Positions 8,061-16,441 are shown, numbered from the stretch's first letter. The stretch: DNA of 64,000 nucleotides from Leuconostoc litchii (GCF_008107645.1 NZ_SDGY01000001.1:325955-389954), one strand, 5' to 3'. The notes: a model not told the origin generated them from the sequence alone. Numbers and translations: made by a program.

Positions 8061-8160
8061 TATAAGCATTGAAAAAAATTTAAAGGGCGTTGAAACTGAG
8101 TATGAACAGAAGTTTATGGCTAAGGGTCAACCAATTTATAAGATTAAAGCTCACTTTTAG
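8056..8160 (+). pseudogene. Remnant ORF, C-terminal fragment
   Basis: A 34-codon open frame without a start codon ends FMAKGQPIYKIKAHF at TAG 8158-8160. The charged, ordinary composition suggests the 3' end of a disrupted gene, perhaps cut by the prophage junction. No family recognised. Confidence 0.35.
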
Positions 8161-8193
8161 AGCGACAAGGTTTACAGAGTATTATATAAACAA

Positions 8194-8227
8194 AAAACAA
8201 CGTCTGATTTAGGCGTTGTTTTTATTT
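8194..8227 (+). terminator. Rho-independent terminator
   Basis: Stem AAAACAACG (8194-8202) with CGTTGTTTT (8214-8222), then TATTTTT. It lies just after the remnant ORF, as expected for the end of a formerly intact gene. Confidence 0.8.
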
Positions 8228-8477
8228 TTAGAGCCATCTAGGACTTTAGAGTAAAAAACTAATGTGTTTTCCTCCTGTTTATGTTGTTTGAACATATACA
8301 TCTGTTAGTGTGAATATTTTTGAAACATATAAGCAAATAAAGTATCTTCAATCAATTATTAAACAAAAAACTAACGATTGCCTAGTGATTGCCATTGTAT
8401 TCTCAAATTAATGAAACTAAAATGTACATATGGTTTTCAATTTCTCATTTGCCATGAAAACCAAAACTCTAATCTTT
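8228..8477. other. Intergenic region with one strong inverted repeat
   Basis: No supportable gene. The only clear structure is a perfect 9-bp inverted repeat TGGTTTTCA (8431-8439) and TGAAAACCA (8454-8462), which together with the terminator at 8478 could form a short two-hairpin RNA. I found no convincing promoter for it. Confidence 0.4.
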
Positions 8478-8514
8478 GAACCGCGTGCTGCTTATGTCAT
8501 GTGGTTCTTTTTTT
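8478..8514 (+). terminator. Orphan Rho-independent terminator
   Basis: A 10-bp stem with two G-U pairs joins GAACCGCGTG (8478-8487) and CATGTGGTTC (8498-8507), followed by CTTTTTTT. No gene ends directly before it, so it may close a small RNA or be left over from a lost gene. Confidence 0.7.
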
Positions 8515-8535
8515 GTATTCAATTGGGATTGGTTA

Positions 8536-8563
8536 TTGCACAATGATTTAAATGTGATATCAT
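8536..8563 (+). promoter_or_regulatory. Promoter of RHH-SPFH-LURP operon
   Basis: -35 TTGCAC (8536-8541), 16 bp, extended -10 TGATATCAT (hexamer 8558-8563). Transcription should begin about 8570, the first base of the ATG, so the mRNA would be leaderless. Confidence 0.7.
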
Positions 8564-8569
8564 AAAGAT

Positions 8570-8917
8570 ATGGTTAAAAAGAAAAACATGAAGTCAGGCA
8601 ACATACCATTGAGGATTGATCCAGAGTTACATGAGTTTTTGGCCGAACGAGCAGCTCAGGAGGGACGATCGTTGAACAATTACATTACAAAACTACTGAT
8701 GGCTGATTATCAACCGCGTAATTTTGAGGATCGTCAATTTGTTGGGCAAGTGATTTCGGGAAAAGACATAGACATTAAAAGTGGTCTGGTTAATGTTTCT
8801 GGTATCTATTATCGCTATCTTATTGATAATAGTGCTGTTGCTAAAAGTGATGGAAATTATGTTATTCTTGAGGCAAACGGGAATATTTTGACATTACGAC
8901 AGATCATGAAAGATTAG
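8570..8917 (+). CDS. RHH (HicB/Arc-like) protein with NfeD-like C-terminal domain
   Basis: 115 residues. Residues 10-48 (GNIPLRIDPELHEFLAERAA then GRSLNNYITKLL) are a ribbon-helix-helix DNA-binding fold like the C-terminal domain of HicB. Residues about 57-115 (FVGQVISGKDIDIKSGLVNV, SGIYYRYLIDN, then a Gly-Asn-Ile-Leu-Thr-Leu ending) look like the small OB-fold of NfeD proteins. The next gene encodes an SPFH/stomatin protein, the classical NfeD partner, which supports this reading. There is no SD sequence and the ATG sits at the predicted transcript start. It may regulate its own operon or tether the SPFH protein to DNA. The OB-fold assignment is inference. Confidence 0.65.
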   Translation: MVKKKNMKSGNIPLRIDPELHEFLAERAAQEGRSLNNYITKLLMADYQPRNFEDRQFVGQVISGKDIDIKSGLVNVSGIYYRYLIDNSAVAKSDGNYVILEANGNILTLRQIMKD

Positions 8918-8929
8918 AGGGAGAGAAAT

Positions 8930-9745
8930 ATGTTGTTTTTTGCAATTGTTCCACAAAATAGTGCGGGTCTCGTGGAGACTTTAGGAAAATATCGTGCCAG
9001 GCGTGAGGCAGGGTTACATTTTTATGTGCCGCTCATTCAAAGAATTCGAAAAGTAAGTCTGGCTATGCGTCCACTGCGCTTACCAGATTATTCGGTGATT
9101 ACGGCTGACAATGCTGATATCAAAGCTAGTGTTACTTTGAACTATCATGTAACTAATGCTGTGAAATATATGTATGAAAATACTGATTCAGTTGAATCTA
9201 TGGCACAATTAGTACGGGGACATTTAAGAGATATCATTGGTCGTATGGAACTTAATGAGGCTTTGGGTTCAACTACCAAGATAAACGTTCAATTGGCTGA
9301 TGCTATTGGTGATTTAACAAATACGTACGGTATCAATGTGGATCGCATTAATATTGACGAGTTGCGTCCATCTGTTTCAATTCAAGAAGCGATGGATAAA
9401 CAATTAACGGCTGATCGTGAGCGCGTGGCTACTATTGCTAAGGCTGAAGGTGAGGCGCGTTCAATTGAATTAACAACGAAGGCTAAAAATGATGCATTAA
9501 TGGCTACTGCTAAAGCAGAAGCCGATGCCACAAAAACAAGAGCAGAAGCCGAAAAATATCGAATTGATACTGTTCAATCTGGTTTGGCCGGTGCAGATGA
9601 CAAGTATTTCCAGAACCAATCGATTAATGCATTTTCGACATTAGCAGAATCACCAGCAAACTTAGTTGTTGTAGATGGCAAAGAATTGGATAAATTAGGT
9701 CAGTTACCTGTCGCTGGTAAGTTGTTAGGAAAAGGTATTAAATGA
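8930..9745 (+). CDS. SPFH/Band 7 (stomatin-like) protein
   Basis: 271 residues behind GAGGGAGAG. Residues 1-12 are a short hydrophobic start (MLFFAIVPQNSAGLVETLGK) without a full membrane helix. The Band 7 domain spans about residues 6-170 (GKYRARREAGLHFYVPL, TADNADIKASVTLNYHV, MELNEALGSTTKIN). The coiled coil with EGEAR and AEADA repeats (about 165-215) is typical of stomatin oligomers. SPFH proteins scaffold membrane microdomains. The short N-terminus suggests hairpin or peripheral membrane attachment. The gene lies between the RHH-NfeD-like gene and a LURP-one gene. Confidence 0.85.
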   Translation: MLFFAIVPQNSAGLVETLGKYRARREAGLHFYVPLIQRIRKVSLAMRPLRLPDYSVITADNADIKASVTLNYHVTNAVKYMYENTDSVESMAQLVRGHLRDIIGRMELNEALGSTTKINVQLADAIGDLTNTYGINVDRINIDELRPSVSIQEAMDKQLTADRERVATIAKAEGEARSIELTTKAKNDALMATAKAEADATKTRAEAEKYRIDTVQSGLAGADDKYFQNQSINAFSTLAESPANLVVVDGKELDKLGQLPVAGKLLGKGIK

Positions 9746-10239
9746 AGAAGCTATTAATGAAGCAACACTTATTTTCGTTTAGTGAAAAATTTGATATTAC
9801 TGATGATAATGAGAATGTTCTTTATAATGTTTCTGGTAGTATGTTTAGCATCCCAAAATACTTTGATATATTCAACACACATGGTGTTGTTGTAGCGCAC
9901 TTATCACATGCGGTGTTCTCTTTTTTACCAAAATTCACTTTGGCAATCAGCGATTTTTCTGAAGAAGTGGAATTGGTGCAAAGATTTACTTTTTTAAGGC
10001 CGAAATTTGATATTGAAGGTCTTGGACTGCGTATTGACGGTGACGTATGGGATATGAATTTTACAATCATTAAAAATAATCGTAAGATTGGGTATGTTAA
10101 TCAACGTTGGCTAGCCATGTCAAGCACTTATGACATTAGTATTGAAGATGAGTCCTTAGAAACTGTGGTCGTGTCTTTAGTTGTGGCTATTGATTATATC
10201 AAAGCACAAAGGCATACTCATGTTAGTGCAACAAATTAA
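9742..10239 (+). CDS. LURP-one-related (Tubby C-like) protein
   Basis: 165 residues, ATGA overlap with the SPFH gene. The pattern of a short N-terminal basic strand, FSEKFDITDDNENVLYNVSG, then FTLRP-like and DGDVWDMNFTII strands fits the LURP-one-related family (Bacillus YxjI type), which folds as a 12-strand beta barrel around a hydrophobic helix and is thought to bind membrane lipids. Overlap with the SPFH gene suggests a joint membrane role. Function is not established. Confidence 0.7.
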   Translation: MKKLLMKQHLFSFSEKFDITDDNENVLYNVSGSMFSIPKYFDIFNTHGVVVAHLSHAVFSFLPKFTLAISDFSEEVELVQRFTFLRPKFDIEGLGLRIDGDVWDMNFTIIKNNRKIGYVNQRWLAMSSTYDISIEDESLETVVVSLVVAIDYIKAQRHTHVSATN

Positions 10240-10244
10240 GTAAG

Positions 10245-10270
10245 AAGCGGTAGCGATATCGTTTTTTTTT
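10245..10270 (+). terminator. Weak Rho-independent terminator
   Basis: A short stem pairs AAGCG (10245-10249) with CGTTT (10260-10264), followed by a long T-run (10262-10270). The T-run is convincing, the stem is marginal. Confidence 0.4.
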
Positions 10271-10290
10271 AATGATTTAAAAACAGTACA

Positions 10291-10299
10291 TGATATAAT
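10291..10299 (+). promoter_or_regulatory. Extended -10 promoter of coaBC
   Basis: TGATATAAT with hexamer 10294-10299 and no good -35. The start would fall about 10305-10307, at the coaBC ATG, so the mRNA is probably leaderless. Confidence 0.65.
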
Positions 10300-10306
10300 T
10301 AGTAAC

Positions 10307-11512
10307 ATGAATGATTTCTATAAAAATAAAAATATACTTGTCATTGTAACTGGTGGCATTGCTGCCTATAAGGCTGCAACATTAGTTCGTGAATTGATTA
10401 AAAATGAGGCACGTGTTCGTGTGGGTATGACTGTAACCGCCCAAGAATTTATTACATCACGAACGTTTGCTGTTTTGTCTCACCATGAAGTCTTAACTGA
10501 TCTTTTTCAAGCAAATGAAGCAGAGGTGATGCATATTGAATGGGCTAAATGGGCTGATATTATTTTTGTTGTCCCAGCAACAGCTAACATGGTAGGGAAA
10601 CTTGCTCAGGGTATTATTGATGATGCTGTAACTTCAACAATTATTGCCTCTTCTGCTGAAAAAGTTATTGCCCCAGCGATGAATGATGTCATGCTCAATG
10701 CCCCTGCAATGATTCGTAACCTTCACACGTTAAAAAGTGATGACTGGCTTGTTATTGAACCGGATATAGGTTTTTTAGCTGAAGGTTATGATGCACAAGG
10801 ACGTTTACCTGAACCCTTAGAAATCATAAACCAAGCGGCTATTCGATTGCAGGCGCGTATTGGTAGATTGGCTGGTCGAAAGATTGTCATAACTGCTGGG
10901 GGAACACGTGAAGCACTTGATCCAGTAAGATATTTGACGAATCGTTCATCGGGTAAAATGGGCTTTGCTTTAGCCCAAGCTGCTGTAGAATTAGGTGCCG
11001 ACGTTGTTCTTGTGACAACAAATAGCCGTTACAAAATTTATGGTGTGCGTGAAGTTTTAGTTTCATCAACACGTGATATGCATGCAGCAGTTTTGCATGA
11101 ATTTGATAATGCTGATGTCTTTATCGGTGCAGCAGCCGTTTCCGACTATCGTCCTGTAGAAGCGGCAAAAGATAAAATTAAGAAAAAATCTGGTGAGAAT
11201 TTGACCATTAAATTGATGCAAAATCCTGATATTTTAGCTGAAGTTGGTCGTCATAAAACAATGAAACAACTAGTCGTAGGATTTGCTGCCGAAACACAAA
11301 ATGTTCTTGAATATGCTCGTAAAAAATTAATTCAAAAAAATGCGGATATGTTAGTCGCTAATGATGTGAGTACTACAAATAGTGGATTTGATTCCGAGAA
11401 CAATCGTGTAACTATTTTATCTCGAGATGAGGACCCTGAAATAATTTCCTTATCTCCTAAAATAGCTATTGCTAGAAGTATTATGGATAAGATAGCCAAA
11501 AAACTCGCATAA
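10307..11512 (+). CDS. coaBC: Bifunctional phosphopantothenoylcysteine decarboxylase/synthetase
   Basis: 401 residues. Coenzyme A synthesis: CoaB joins phosphopantothenate and Cys, CoaC decarboxylates the product with FMN. The N-terminal flavoprotein half has VTGGIAAYKA, the substrate motif PAMNDVML and GRLPEP. The C-terminal half has AGGTREALDPVRYLTNRSSG, NPDIL, VGFAAET and KNADMLVAND. The lid segment reads GFLAEGYDAQGRL, with Glu where E. coli Dfp has the conserved Cys158. There is no SD sequence upstream and the ATG sits at the predicted transcript start, fitting leaderless initiation. Confidence 0.96.
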   Translation: MNDFYKNKNILVIVTGGIAAYKAATLVRELIKNEARVRVGMTVTAQEFITSRTFAVLSHHEVLTDLFQANEAEVMHIEWAKWADIIFVVPATANMVGKLAQGIIDDAVTSTIIASSAEKVIAPAMNDVMLNAPAMIRNLHTLKSDDWLVIEPDIGFLAEGYDAQGRLPEPLEIINQAAIRLQARIGRLAGRKIVITAGGTREALDPVRYLTNRSSGKMGFALAQAAVELGADVVLVTTNSRYKIYGVREVLVSSTRDMHAAVLHEFDNADVFIGAAAVSDYRPVEAAKDKIKKKSGENLTIKLMQNPDILAEVGRHKTMKQLVVGFAAETQNVLEYARKKLIQKNADMLVANDVSTTNSGFDSENNRVTILSRDEDPEIISLSPKIAIARSIMDKIAKKLA

Positions 11513-11524
11513 GTTTTTTTTTTA

Positions 11525-11533
11525 TGCTAGAAT
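11525..11533 (+). promoter_or_regulatory. Extended -10 promoter for the DUF2187-argS region
   Basis: TGCTAGAAT with hexamer TAGAAT at 11528-11533; start expected near 11540. The T-box beginning in the next gene needs a promoter upstream of 11820, and this is the nearest good one I see. Confidence 0.5.
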
Positions 11534-11566
11534 TAACTGTTAATTAACCTTAAAATGGAGGCAAAC

Positions 11567-11836
11567 ATGGCAGAAGAAGTAGAAGAAAATACCTCTGGAT
11601 TTAATCTTGGAGATGTTTTATTAGCACCAGCTTATGGTAATTTAGAAAAACCTTTCACGGGACAAGTTGAAAAAATCTATGAAAATTCATTGTTAGTTGA
11701 GATTACAGAAAATGATCCAGCAGATCAACCAGCAGTGAATGAAATGAATCACCGAGCGGTAGTTCGTATGGACGAAGTGGAAGTGATTAAACACGGTCCA
11801 GCACCTGAGAAAAAAATAAGTGACGAAGATAAGTAA
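11567..11836 (+). CDS. DUF2187 family protein
   Basis: 89 residues. The ATG at 11567 follows GGAGG; the ATG at 11555 overlaps that site and is not used. Residues 8-65 match the Lactobacillales DUF2187 pattern (FNLGDVLLAPAYGNLEKPFTG, VEKIYENSLLVEI, HRAVVRMDEVEVI), a small KOW/SH3-like barrel of unknown role. The 3' end is unusual: its final codons and TAA also form the 5' strand of the argS T-box stem I. Confidence 0.8.
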   Translation: MAEEVEENTSGFNLGDVLLAPAYGNLEKPFTGQVEKIYENSLLVEITENDPADQPAVNEMNHRAVVRMDEVEVIKHGPAPEKKISDEDK

Positions 11837-12010
11837 AGATGTTTCTAAACTATGATTAAGCAAGCTTGAGTTGATGGAAGTCAAGCCATAGTTGAAACGG
11901 CGCATACTTTGAGTCCTAAGTAAATAGATTTGAGTGGCGAAAGCTATTAGAGTGGTACCGCGGGCATAGCTCGTCTCTTTGTTGTTATCTAACAAGAGGC
12001 GAGCTTATTT
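11820..12010 (+). promoter_or_regulatory. T-box leader of argS, specifier CGC (Arg)
   Basis: Stem I begins inside the DUF2187 frame (GACGAAGATAAGTA, 11822-11835). AAGTA (11831-11835) pairs with TACTT (11905-11909), GTTTC (11841-11845) with GAAAC (11894-11898), and the 3' specifier loop between them holds CGC (11901-11903) followed by A. The T-box core TGGTACCGCG lies at 11953-11962. The terminator pairs 11969-11983 with 11991-12004, then TTATTTATTTT. Uncharged tRNA-Arg should prevent termination. Confidence 0.9.
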
Positions 12011-12112
12011 ATTTTGAGTGAATATTATTTCACGAATACGGTATAATAAGAATATCGAATTTTTATTGTATTTTAAAATTAAAAATTGATATAAACATCA
12101 AAAGGAAAAAAG

Positions 12113-13804
12113 ATGGTAGATAATATACAAATAGTTGATGCACTGAAAGCAGTGCTGACTGATTTAACAGTAGAACAAATTTCTGAAAAATTAGAGGCAC
12201 CAAAATCATCAGATCTTGGTGATGTGGCCTTTCCAACATTTACGTTAGCAAAAATAATGCATAAAGCACCGCAACAAATTGCGGCTGATATTGTTGCAAC
12301 TATTGATCAAAGTGGCTTTGAAAAAGTAGTTGCAACGGGTCCATATATTAACTTTTTCTTAGATAAAGAAGCAACATCAAATAAAGTATTAAAGACAGTT
12401 TTTGATCTTGAGAGTGCCTATGGAGATAATCTTGATGGACAAGGAACGAAAATTACCATTGATATGTCAAGCCCAAATATTGCCAAGCCAATGTCGATGG
12501 GGCACTTACGTTCAACAGTTATTGGTAATGCTTTAGCCAATATTACCGCTAAAAATGGTTATGAGCCAGTAAAAATTAATCATTTAGGAGATTGGGGTAC
12601 GCAGTTTGGTAAGTTAATTTATGCATACAAAACCTGGGGTTCAGAACAAGAAGTTAAATCCGATCCTATAGCCACTTTGTTGAAGTACTATGTTGAATTT
12701 CATGAAAAAGCCAAAGAAGATGAGTCGTTAAACGATGAAGGTCGAGCTTGGTTTAAGAAACTTGAAGATGGTGATCGAGAAGCACATGAATTGTGGCAAT
12801 GGTTTCGAGCTGAATCTCTTAAAGAATTTTCAGAAATTTATGATCGTTTAGACATTGACTTCGATTCATTTAATGGAGAAGCTTTTTATAATGATAAAAT
12901 GGAGAAAGTTATTGATATTCTCGAAGAGAAAAACCTTTTAGTTGCATCTCAAGGTGCTCAAATTGTTGATTTGAGCGATATCAATCAAAATCTAACGCCC
13001 GCGATGATTAAACGTTCTGATGGTGCTACTCTATATATGACTCGTGACTTGGCAGCAGCTATTTATCGAAAAGAAAAGTATAATTTTGCAAAGTCGCTAT
13101 ATGTTGTTGGTGGTGAACAGCGTGAACATTTTGTTCAGATGAAAGCCGTATTGTCGCTTATGGGATTTGAATGGGCCAATGATATCGAGCATATTGCCTT
13201 TGGATTAATTACATTTAATGGCAAAAAGATGTCAACACGTAAAGGTGATGTTGTCCTACTCAAAGATGTCTTGGATGATGCACATGAGTTAGCTTTGAAA
13301 CAAATTCAAGAAAAGAATCCGTCATTGGACAACAAGGATTTGGTGGCTGAGCAAGTCGGTGCTGGTGCTGTTGTTTTTCACGATTTGATGAATGATCGTA
13401 CAAACAATTTTGATTTCAATTTAGAAGAAGTTGTTCGTTTTGAAGGTGACACTGGTCCATACGTGCAATATACAAATGCTCGTGCCAAATCAATATTACG
13501 TAAGTCATCAATCCAATTAACAAGTGAGCAACTGAACTTGAGTGATGCACAAACTTGGGATATTATTACAATTCTAAATAACTTTCCATCAACTATTCAG
13601 CGTGCTTGGCAACAACGTGAAGCAAGTATTATTGCTAAGTATTCGTTGAATTTATCGCGTGCTTTTAACAAATATTATGCTAACTCAAAAATATTAGTTG
13701 AAGACAATCAGTTGAATGCTCGTCTGGTTTTGGTTAAATCAGTATCTATTGTCTTAACAGAATGTTTACGCTTATTAGGTGTGAAAGCACCCGAAGAAAT
13801 GTAG
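12113..13804 (+). CDS. argS: Arginyl-tRNA synthetase
   Basis: 563 residues behind AAAGGAAAAAAG. It charges tRNA-Arg. An N-terminal Arg-tRNA-synthetase domain (about residues 1-90) precedes the class I catalytic core with SPNIAKPMSMGHLRST (HIGH-like motif) and GKKMSTRKGD (KMSKS-like). The C-terminal DALR anticodon-binding domain starts about residue 440. Length is usual. It follows the Arg T-box and precedes argR, coupling arginine charging with arginine regulation. Confidence 0.98.
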   Translation: MVDNIQIVDALKAVLTDLTVEQISEKLEAPKSSDLGDVAFPTFTLAKIMHKAPQQIAADIVATIDQSGFEKVVATGPYINFFLDKEATSNKVLKTVFDLESAYGDNLDGQGTKITIDMSSPNIAKPMSMGHLRSTVIGNALANITAKNGYEPVKINHLGDWGTQFGKLIYAYKTWGSEQEVKSDPIATLLKYYVEFHEKAKEDESLNDEGRAWFKKLEDGDREAHELWQWFRAESLKEFSEIYDRLDIDFDSFNGEAFYNDKMEKVIDILEEKNLLVASQGAQIVDLSDINQNLTPAMIKRSDGATLYMTRDLAAAIYRKEKYNFAKSLYVVGGEQREHFVQMKAVLSLMGFEWANDIEHIAFGLITFNGKKMSTRKGDVVLLKDVLDDAHELALKQIQEKNPSLDNKDLVAEQVGAGAVVFHDLMNDRTNNFDFNLEEVVRFEGDTGPYVQYTNARAKSILRKSSIQLTSEQLNLSDAQTWDIITILNNFPSTIQRAWQQREASIIAKYSLNLSRAFNKYYANSKILVEDNQLNARLVLVKSVSIVLTECLRLLGVKAPEEM

Positions 13805-13909
13805 TGTGTGGTGTACAAACGACTAGACTGTTAAAATGGTGCATAGAACTATGACATTTTGAATACTGCTTTTAAATTGTCAGTGCACCATGACACAAAG
13901 GAGAAATCA

Positions 13910-14380
13910 ATGATTTCAAAACAAGAGAGGCAAAAACTTATTTTGGAAATTATTCAAAATAATGATATTGCTAGTCAGGAAGAGTTGCTTGCGCAACTTG
14001 TTAATCGTGGTGTGGAAACAACTCAAACGACTATTTCACGCGATATTCGAGCCATGAATATTATTCGCCAAAAAAGTGATAACGGTCAACTAAGATACCA
14101 ACAATTAAACAACATAGTGGAACCTGTGCAAAGTACGGTAACAACAAATGCTGTTGATGAGGCCATAAAAGAATATGCCTCATTTGTGACGCATGTAGAG
14201 TTTTTAACAATTATTCAAACAACAGATGGTAGTGGTAATTCAGTTGCTGGTATTATTGATGATGCTAATTTACCTGAAGTAATTACCACTTTAGCAGGTT
14301 TTAATACAATTTATGTTACCAGTAAAAATGAATCTGATGCAGCAAAACTAGCTAATCATTGGGCGGAACTGATAGGTTAA
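13910..14380 (+). CDS. argR: Arginine repressor
   Basis: 156 residues. The start is ATG 13910 behind AAGGAGA; an in-frame upstream TTG has no such site. A winged-helix DNA-binding domain (residues 1-70, QEELLAQLVNRGVETTQTTI then SRDIRAM) is followed by the hexamerisation and arginine-binding domain with GSGNSVAGIIDD. It represses arginine biosynthesis or activates catabolism when arginine is bound. An 8-bp inverted repeat flanks the upstream region (13836-13843, 13884-13891). Confidence 0.95.
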   Translation: MISKQERQKLILEIIQNNDIASQEELLAQLVNRGVETTQTTISRDIRAMNIIRQKSDNGQLRYQQLNNIVEPVQSTVTTNAVDEAIKEYASFVTHVEFLTIIQTTDGSGNSVAGIIDDANLPEVITTLAGFNTIYVTSKNESDAAKLANHWAELIG

Positions 14381-14383
14381 TGA

Positions 14384-16441
14384 ATGAAGTGGTTAAAAGC
14401 AATAAGTCAAAACATATGGAGTAAATTAGGGCCAATTTGGCATCGTTGGCAATTTGGGCGACTCTTAATTATTTTATTTTTAACGATATTTTTGGTAACA
14501 AGCGCTTATTTAGTAATTTTGGCTAAAACATCAAATGTTAAAAATCTAGAGGCAACTTTGTCACAAACAACAACTGTGTATGATGATCAAGGTGAAAAAG
14601 CTGGTGAATTATATTCACAAAAAGGGACTTATGTTTCGTATAATAAGATATCGCAAAATATGCGTGATGCGGTTTTATCAATAGAAGATCGTAACTTTTA
14701 TCATGAATATGGATTCTCAGTAAAAGGAATTGCTCGAGCTGCTGTATTATTAGTTAAAAATAAATTAACAGGATCCAATACGATTTCTGGTGGTGGTTCA
14801 ACCTTAACGCAACAGTTAGTTAAAAATGCTTACCTATCACAGGAACAAACATTTACTAGAAAAGCCAAAGAAATATTTTTGGCTATGCAAGTTGAACAAG
14901 ATTATACAAAAAATGAAATCTTTACAATGTATTTGAATAATGCTTGGTTTGGTCATGGTGTGTGGGGTGTTGAAGATGCATCGCAAAAGTATTTTGGCGT
15001 TCATGCTAGTGAGTTAACAACTTCTCAAGCGGCAACATTAGCTGGTATGTTAACAAGTCCTGCTAAGTTTAATCCAATTGATCATCCAGCTGCTTCCACG
15101 GCACGACGCAATCTTGTTTTAACAACGATGGTTGAAAACAAAAAAATAACATCTGCTCAGGGAGCAACCGCTAAAGCAACTACTGATACTTTAAATGATA
15201 CTTATGATGATTCTGGTAATTATAAATATCCATGGTATTTTGATTCAGTTATTAATGAAGCGATTAATACCTATGGTCTAACTGAAAATGATGTCATGAA
15301 TCGTGGATACAAGATTTATACTACGTTAAATCAGGAAGACCAGTCAAACCTACAAACAGACTTTAATAATTCTGCGTTATTTAATTATGTCAATGACGCC
15401 CAGGCCGCCTCAATTGTTTTAAATGCAAAAACTGGTGGTGTTTTAGCTGTTGTAGGTGGCCGTGAATCAACGCATACATTCCGTGGGTTTAACCGTGCTA
15501 ACCAATCACAATTACAACCAGGATCGGCCATTAAGCCTATGGTAGTATATGCACCAGCTTTACAGCGTGGGTATAGTATTAATTCCAAACTACCTAATCA
15601 GTCTACTAGTTTTGGAACTAATAATTACACGCCTAATAATGCAATGAACGTTGAAACGGCAGATGTGCCAATGTATTCAGCTTTAGAACATTCATATAAC
15701 ATTCCGGCAGTTTATTTGCTTAATAAAATGGGTGTTGAAGTTGGCTACAAGAGTGGCATTAAGTTTGGGTTGCCATTGTCAACCAAGGATAAAAATTTGT
15801 CTCTTGCATTAGGTGGTTTGACAAAAGGGGTTTCACCGCAACAAATGGCACAAGCATACACGGCTTTTGCGAATGGCGGTGTGATGAGCGACGCACACTA
15901 TATTACAAAGATTGTCGATGCCAGCGGCAAAGTAATTGTTAGCACTCCTAAAGCTAAACAGACACAAGTTATTAGTAGTAAGGTTGCTAACAATATGACA
16001 CGTATGATGCTTGGTACTTATACAGATGGGACAGGAGTAGGCTCTGCACCATCGGGTTATACAATAGCTGGTAAAACAGGTACAACTGAAAATCCTAATA
16101 GTACAGATAATGCTACATCATCAAAAGATTCTTGGGCGATGGCCTATACAAAGGATATAGTACAAGCTACTTGGATGGGACTCGAAGGAAATAATACAGG
16201 ATCTTTGCCGCTGGGATTAACTTCTACAATGGGTCCATTAGTTAAGACATCGTTGGAACAAATTTTACCCAATACCGATCAAACTAAATTTACAGTGACA
16301 AATCCCAACACTACATCAACTAATAGTCAAAGTAATGACTTGTGGAGTACTATTCAAGATGACTTTAATACTGGTGTTGATAAAGCAGTTGATGGTGCTG
16401 GACAGCTTTGGAATAGTGTTAAAGGCTTATTTGGTAATTAA
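14384..16441 (+). CDS. pbp1A: Class A penicillin-binding protein (PBP1A)
   Basis: 685 residues. A membrane anchor lies near residues 25-47. The GT51 glycosyltransferase domain has E101 in SIEDRNFYHEYGF and the GGSTLTQQLVKN motif. The transpeptidase domain has S381-A-I-K384, S437-Y-N and K564-T-G-T. The C-terminal tail is Asn/Ser-rich. It polymerises and cross-links peptidoglycan outside the membrane. The start lies 3 bases after argR. Confidence 0.95.
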   Translation: MKWLKAISQNIWSKLGPIWHRWQFGRLLIILFLTIFLVTSAYLVILAKTSNVKNLEATLSQTTTVYDDQGEKAGELYSQKGTYVSYNKISQNMRDAVLSIEDRNFYHEYGFSVKGIARAAVLLVKNKLTGSNTISGGGSTLTQQLVKNAYLSQEQTFTRKAKEIFLAMQVEQDYTKNEIFTMYLNNAWFGHGVWGVEDASQKYFGVHASELTTSQAATLAGMLTSPAKFNPIDHPAASTARRNLVLTTMVENKKITSAQGATAKATTDTLNDTYDDSGNYKYPWYFDSVINEAINTYGLTENDVMNRGYKIYTTLNQEDQSNLQTDFNNSALFNYVNDAQAASIVLNAKTGGVLAVVGGRESTHTFRGFNRANQSQLQPGSAIKPMVVYAPALQRGYSINSKLPNQSTSFGTNNYTPNNAMNVETADVPMYSALEHSYNIPAVYLLNKMGVEVGYKSGIKFGLPLSTKDKNLSLALGGLTKGVSPQQMAQAYTAFANGGVMSDAHYITKIVDASGKVIVSTPKAKQTQVISSKVANNMTRMMLGTYTDGTGVGSAPSGYTIAGKTGTTENPNSTDNATSSKDSWAMAYTKDIVQATWMGLEGNNTGSLPLGLTSTMGPLVKTSLEQILPNTDQTKFTVTNPNTTSTNSQSNDLWSTIQDDFNTGVDKAVDGAGQLWNSVKGLFGN

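Noticed and set aside
7809-8069. 86-codon open frame on the - strand across the small RNA and terminator
   Set aside because: It crosses two terminator hairpins and has no ribosome binding site.
8454-8546. 30-codon ORF with a hydrophobic stretch, candidate type I toxin
   Set aside because: No SD, and a terminator stem lies inside it; more likely chance overlap.
13836-13891. Inverted repeat before argR considered as ARG box
   Set aside because: ATGGTGCA/TGCACCAT does not resemble the AT-rich TGTATAATTATACA-type ARG box and the spacing (40) is too long.
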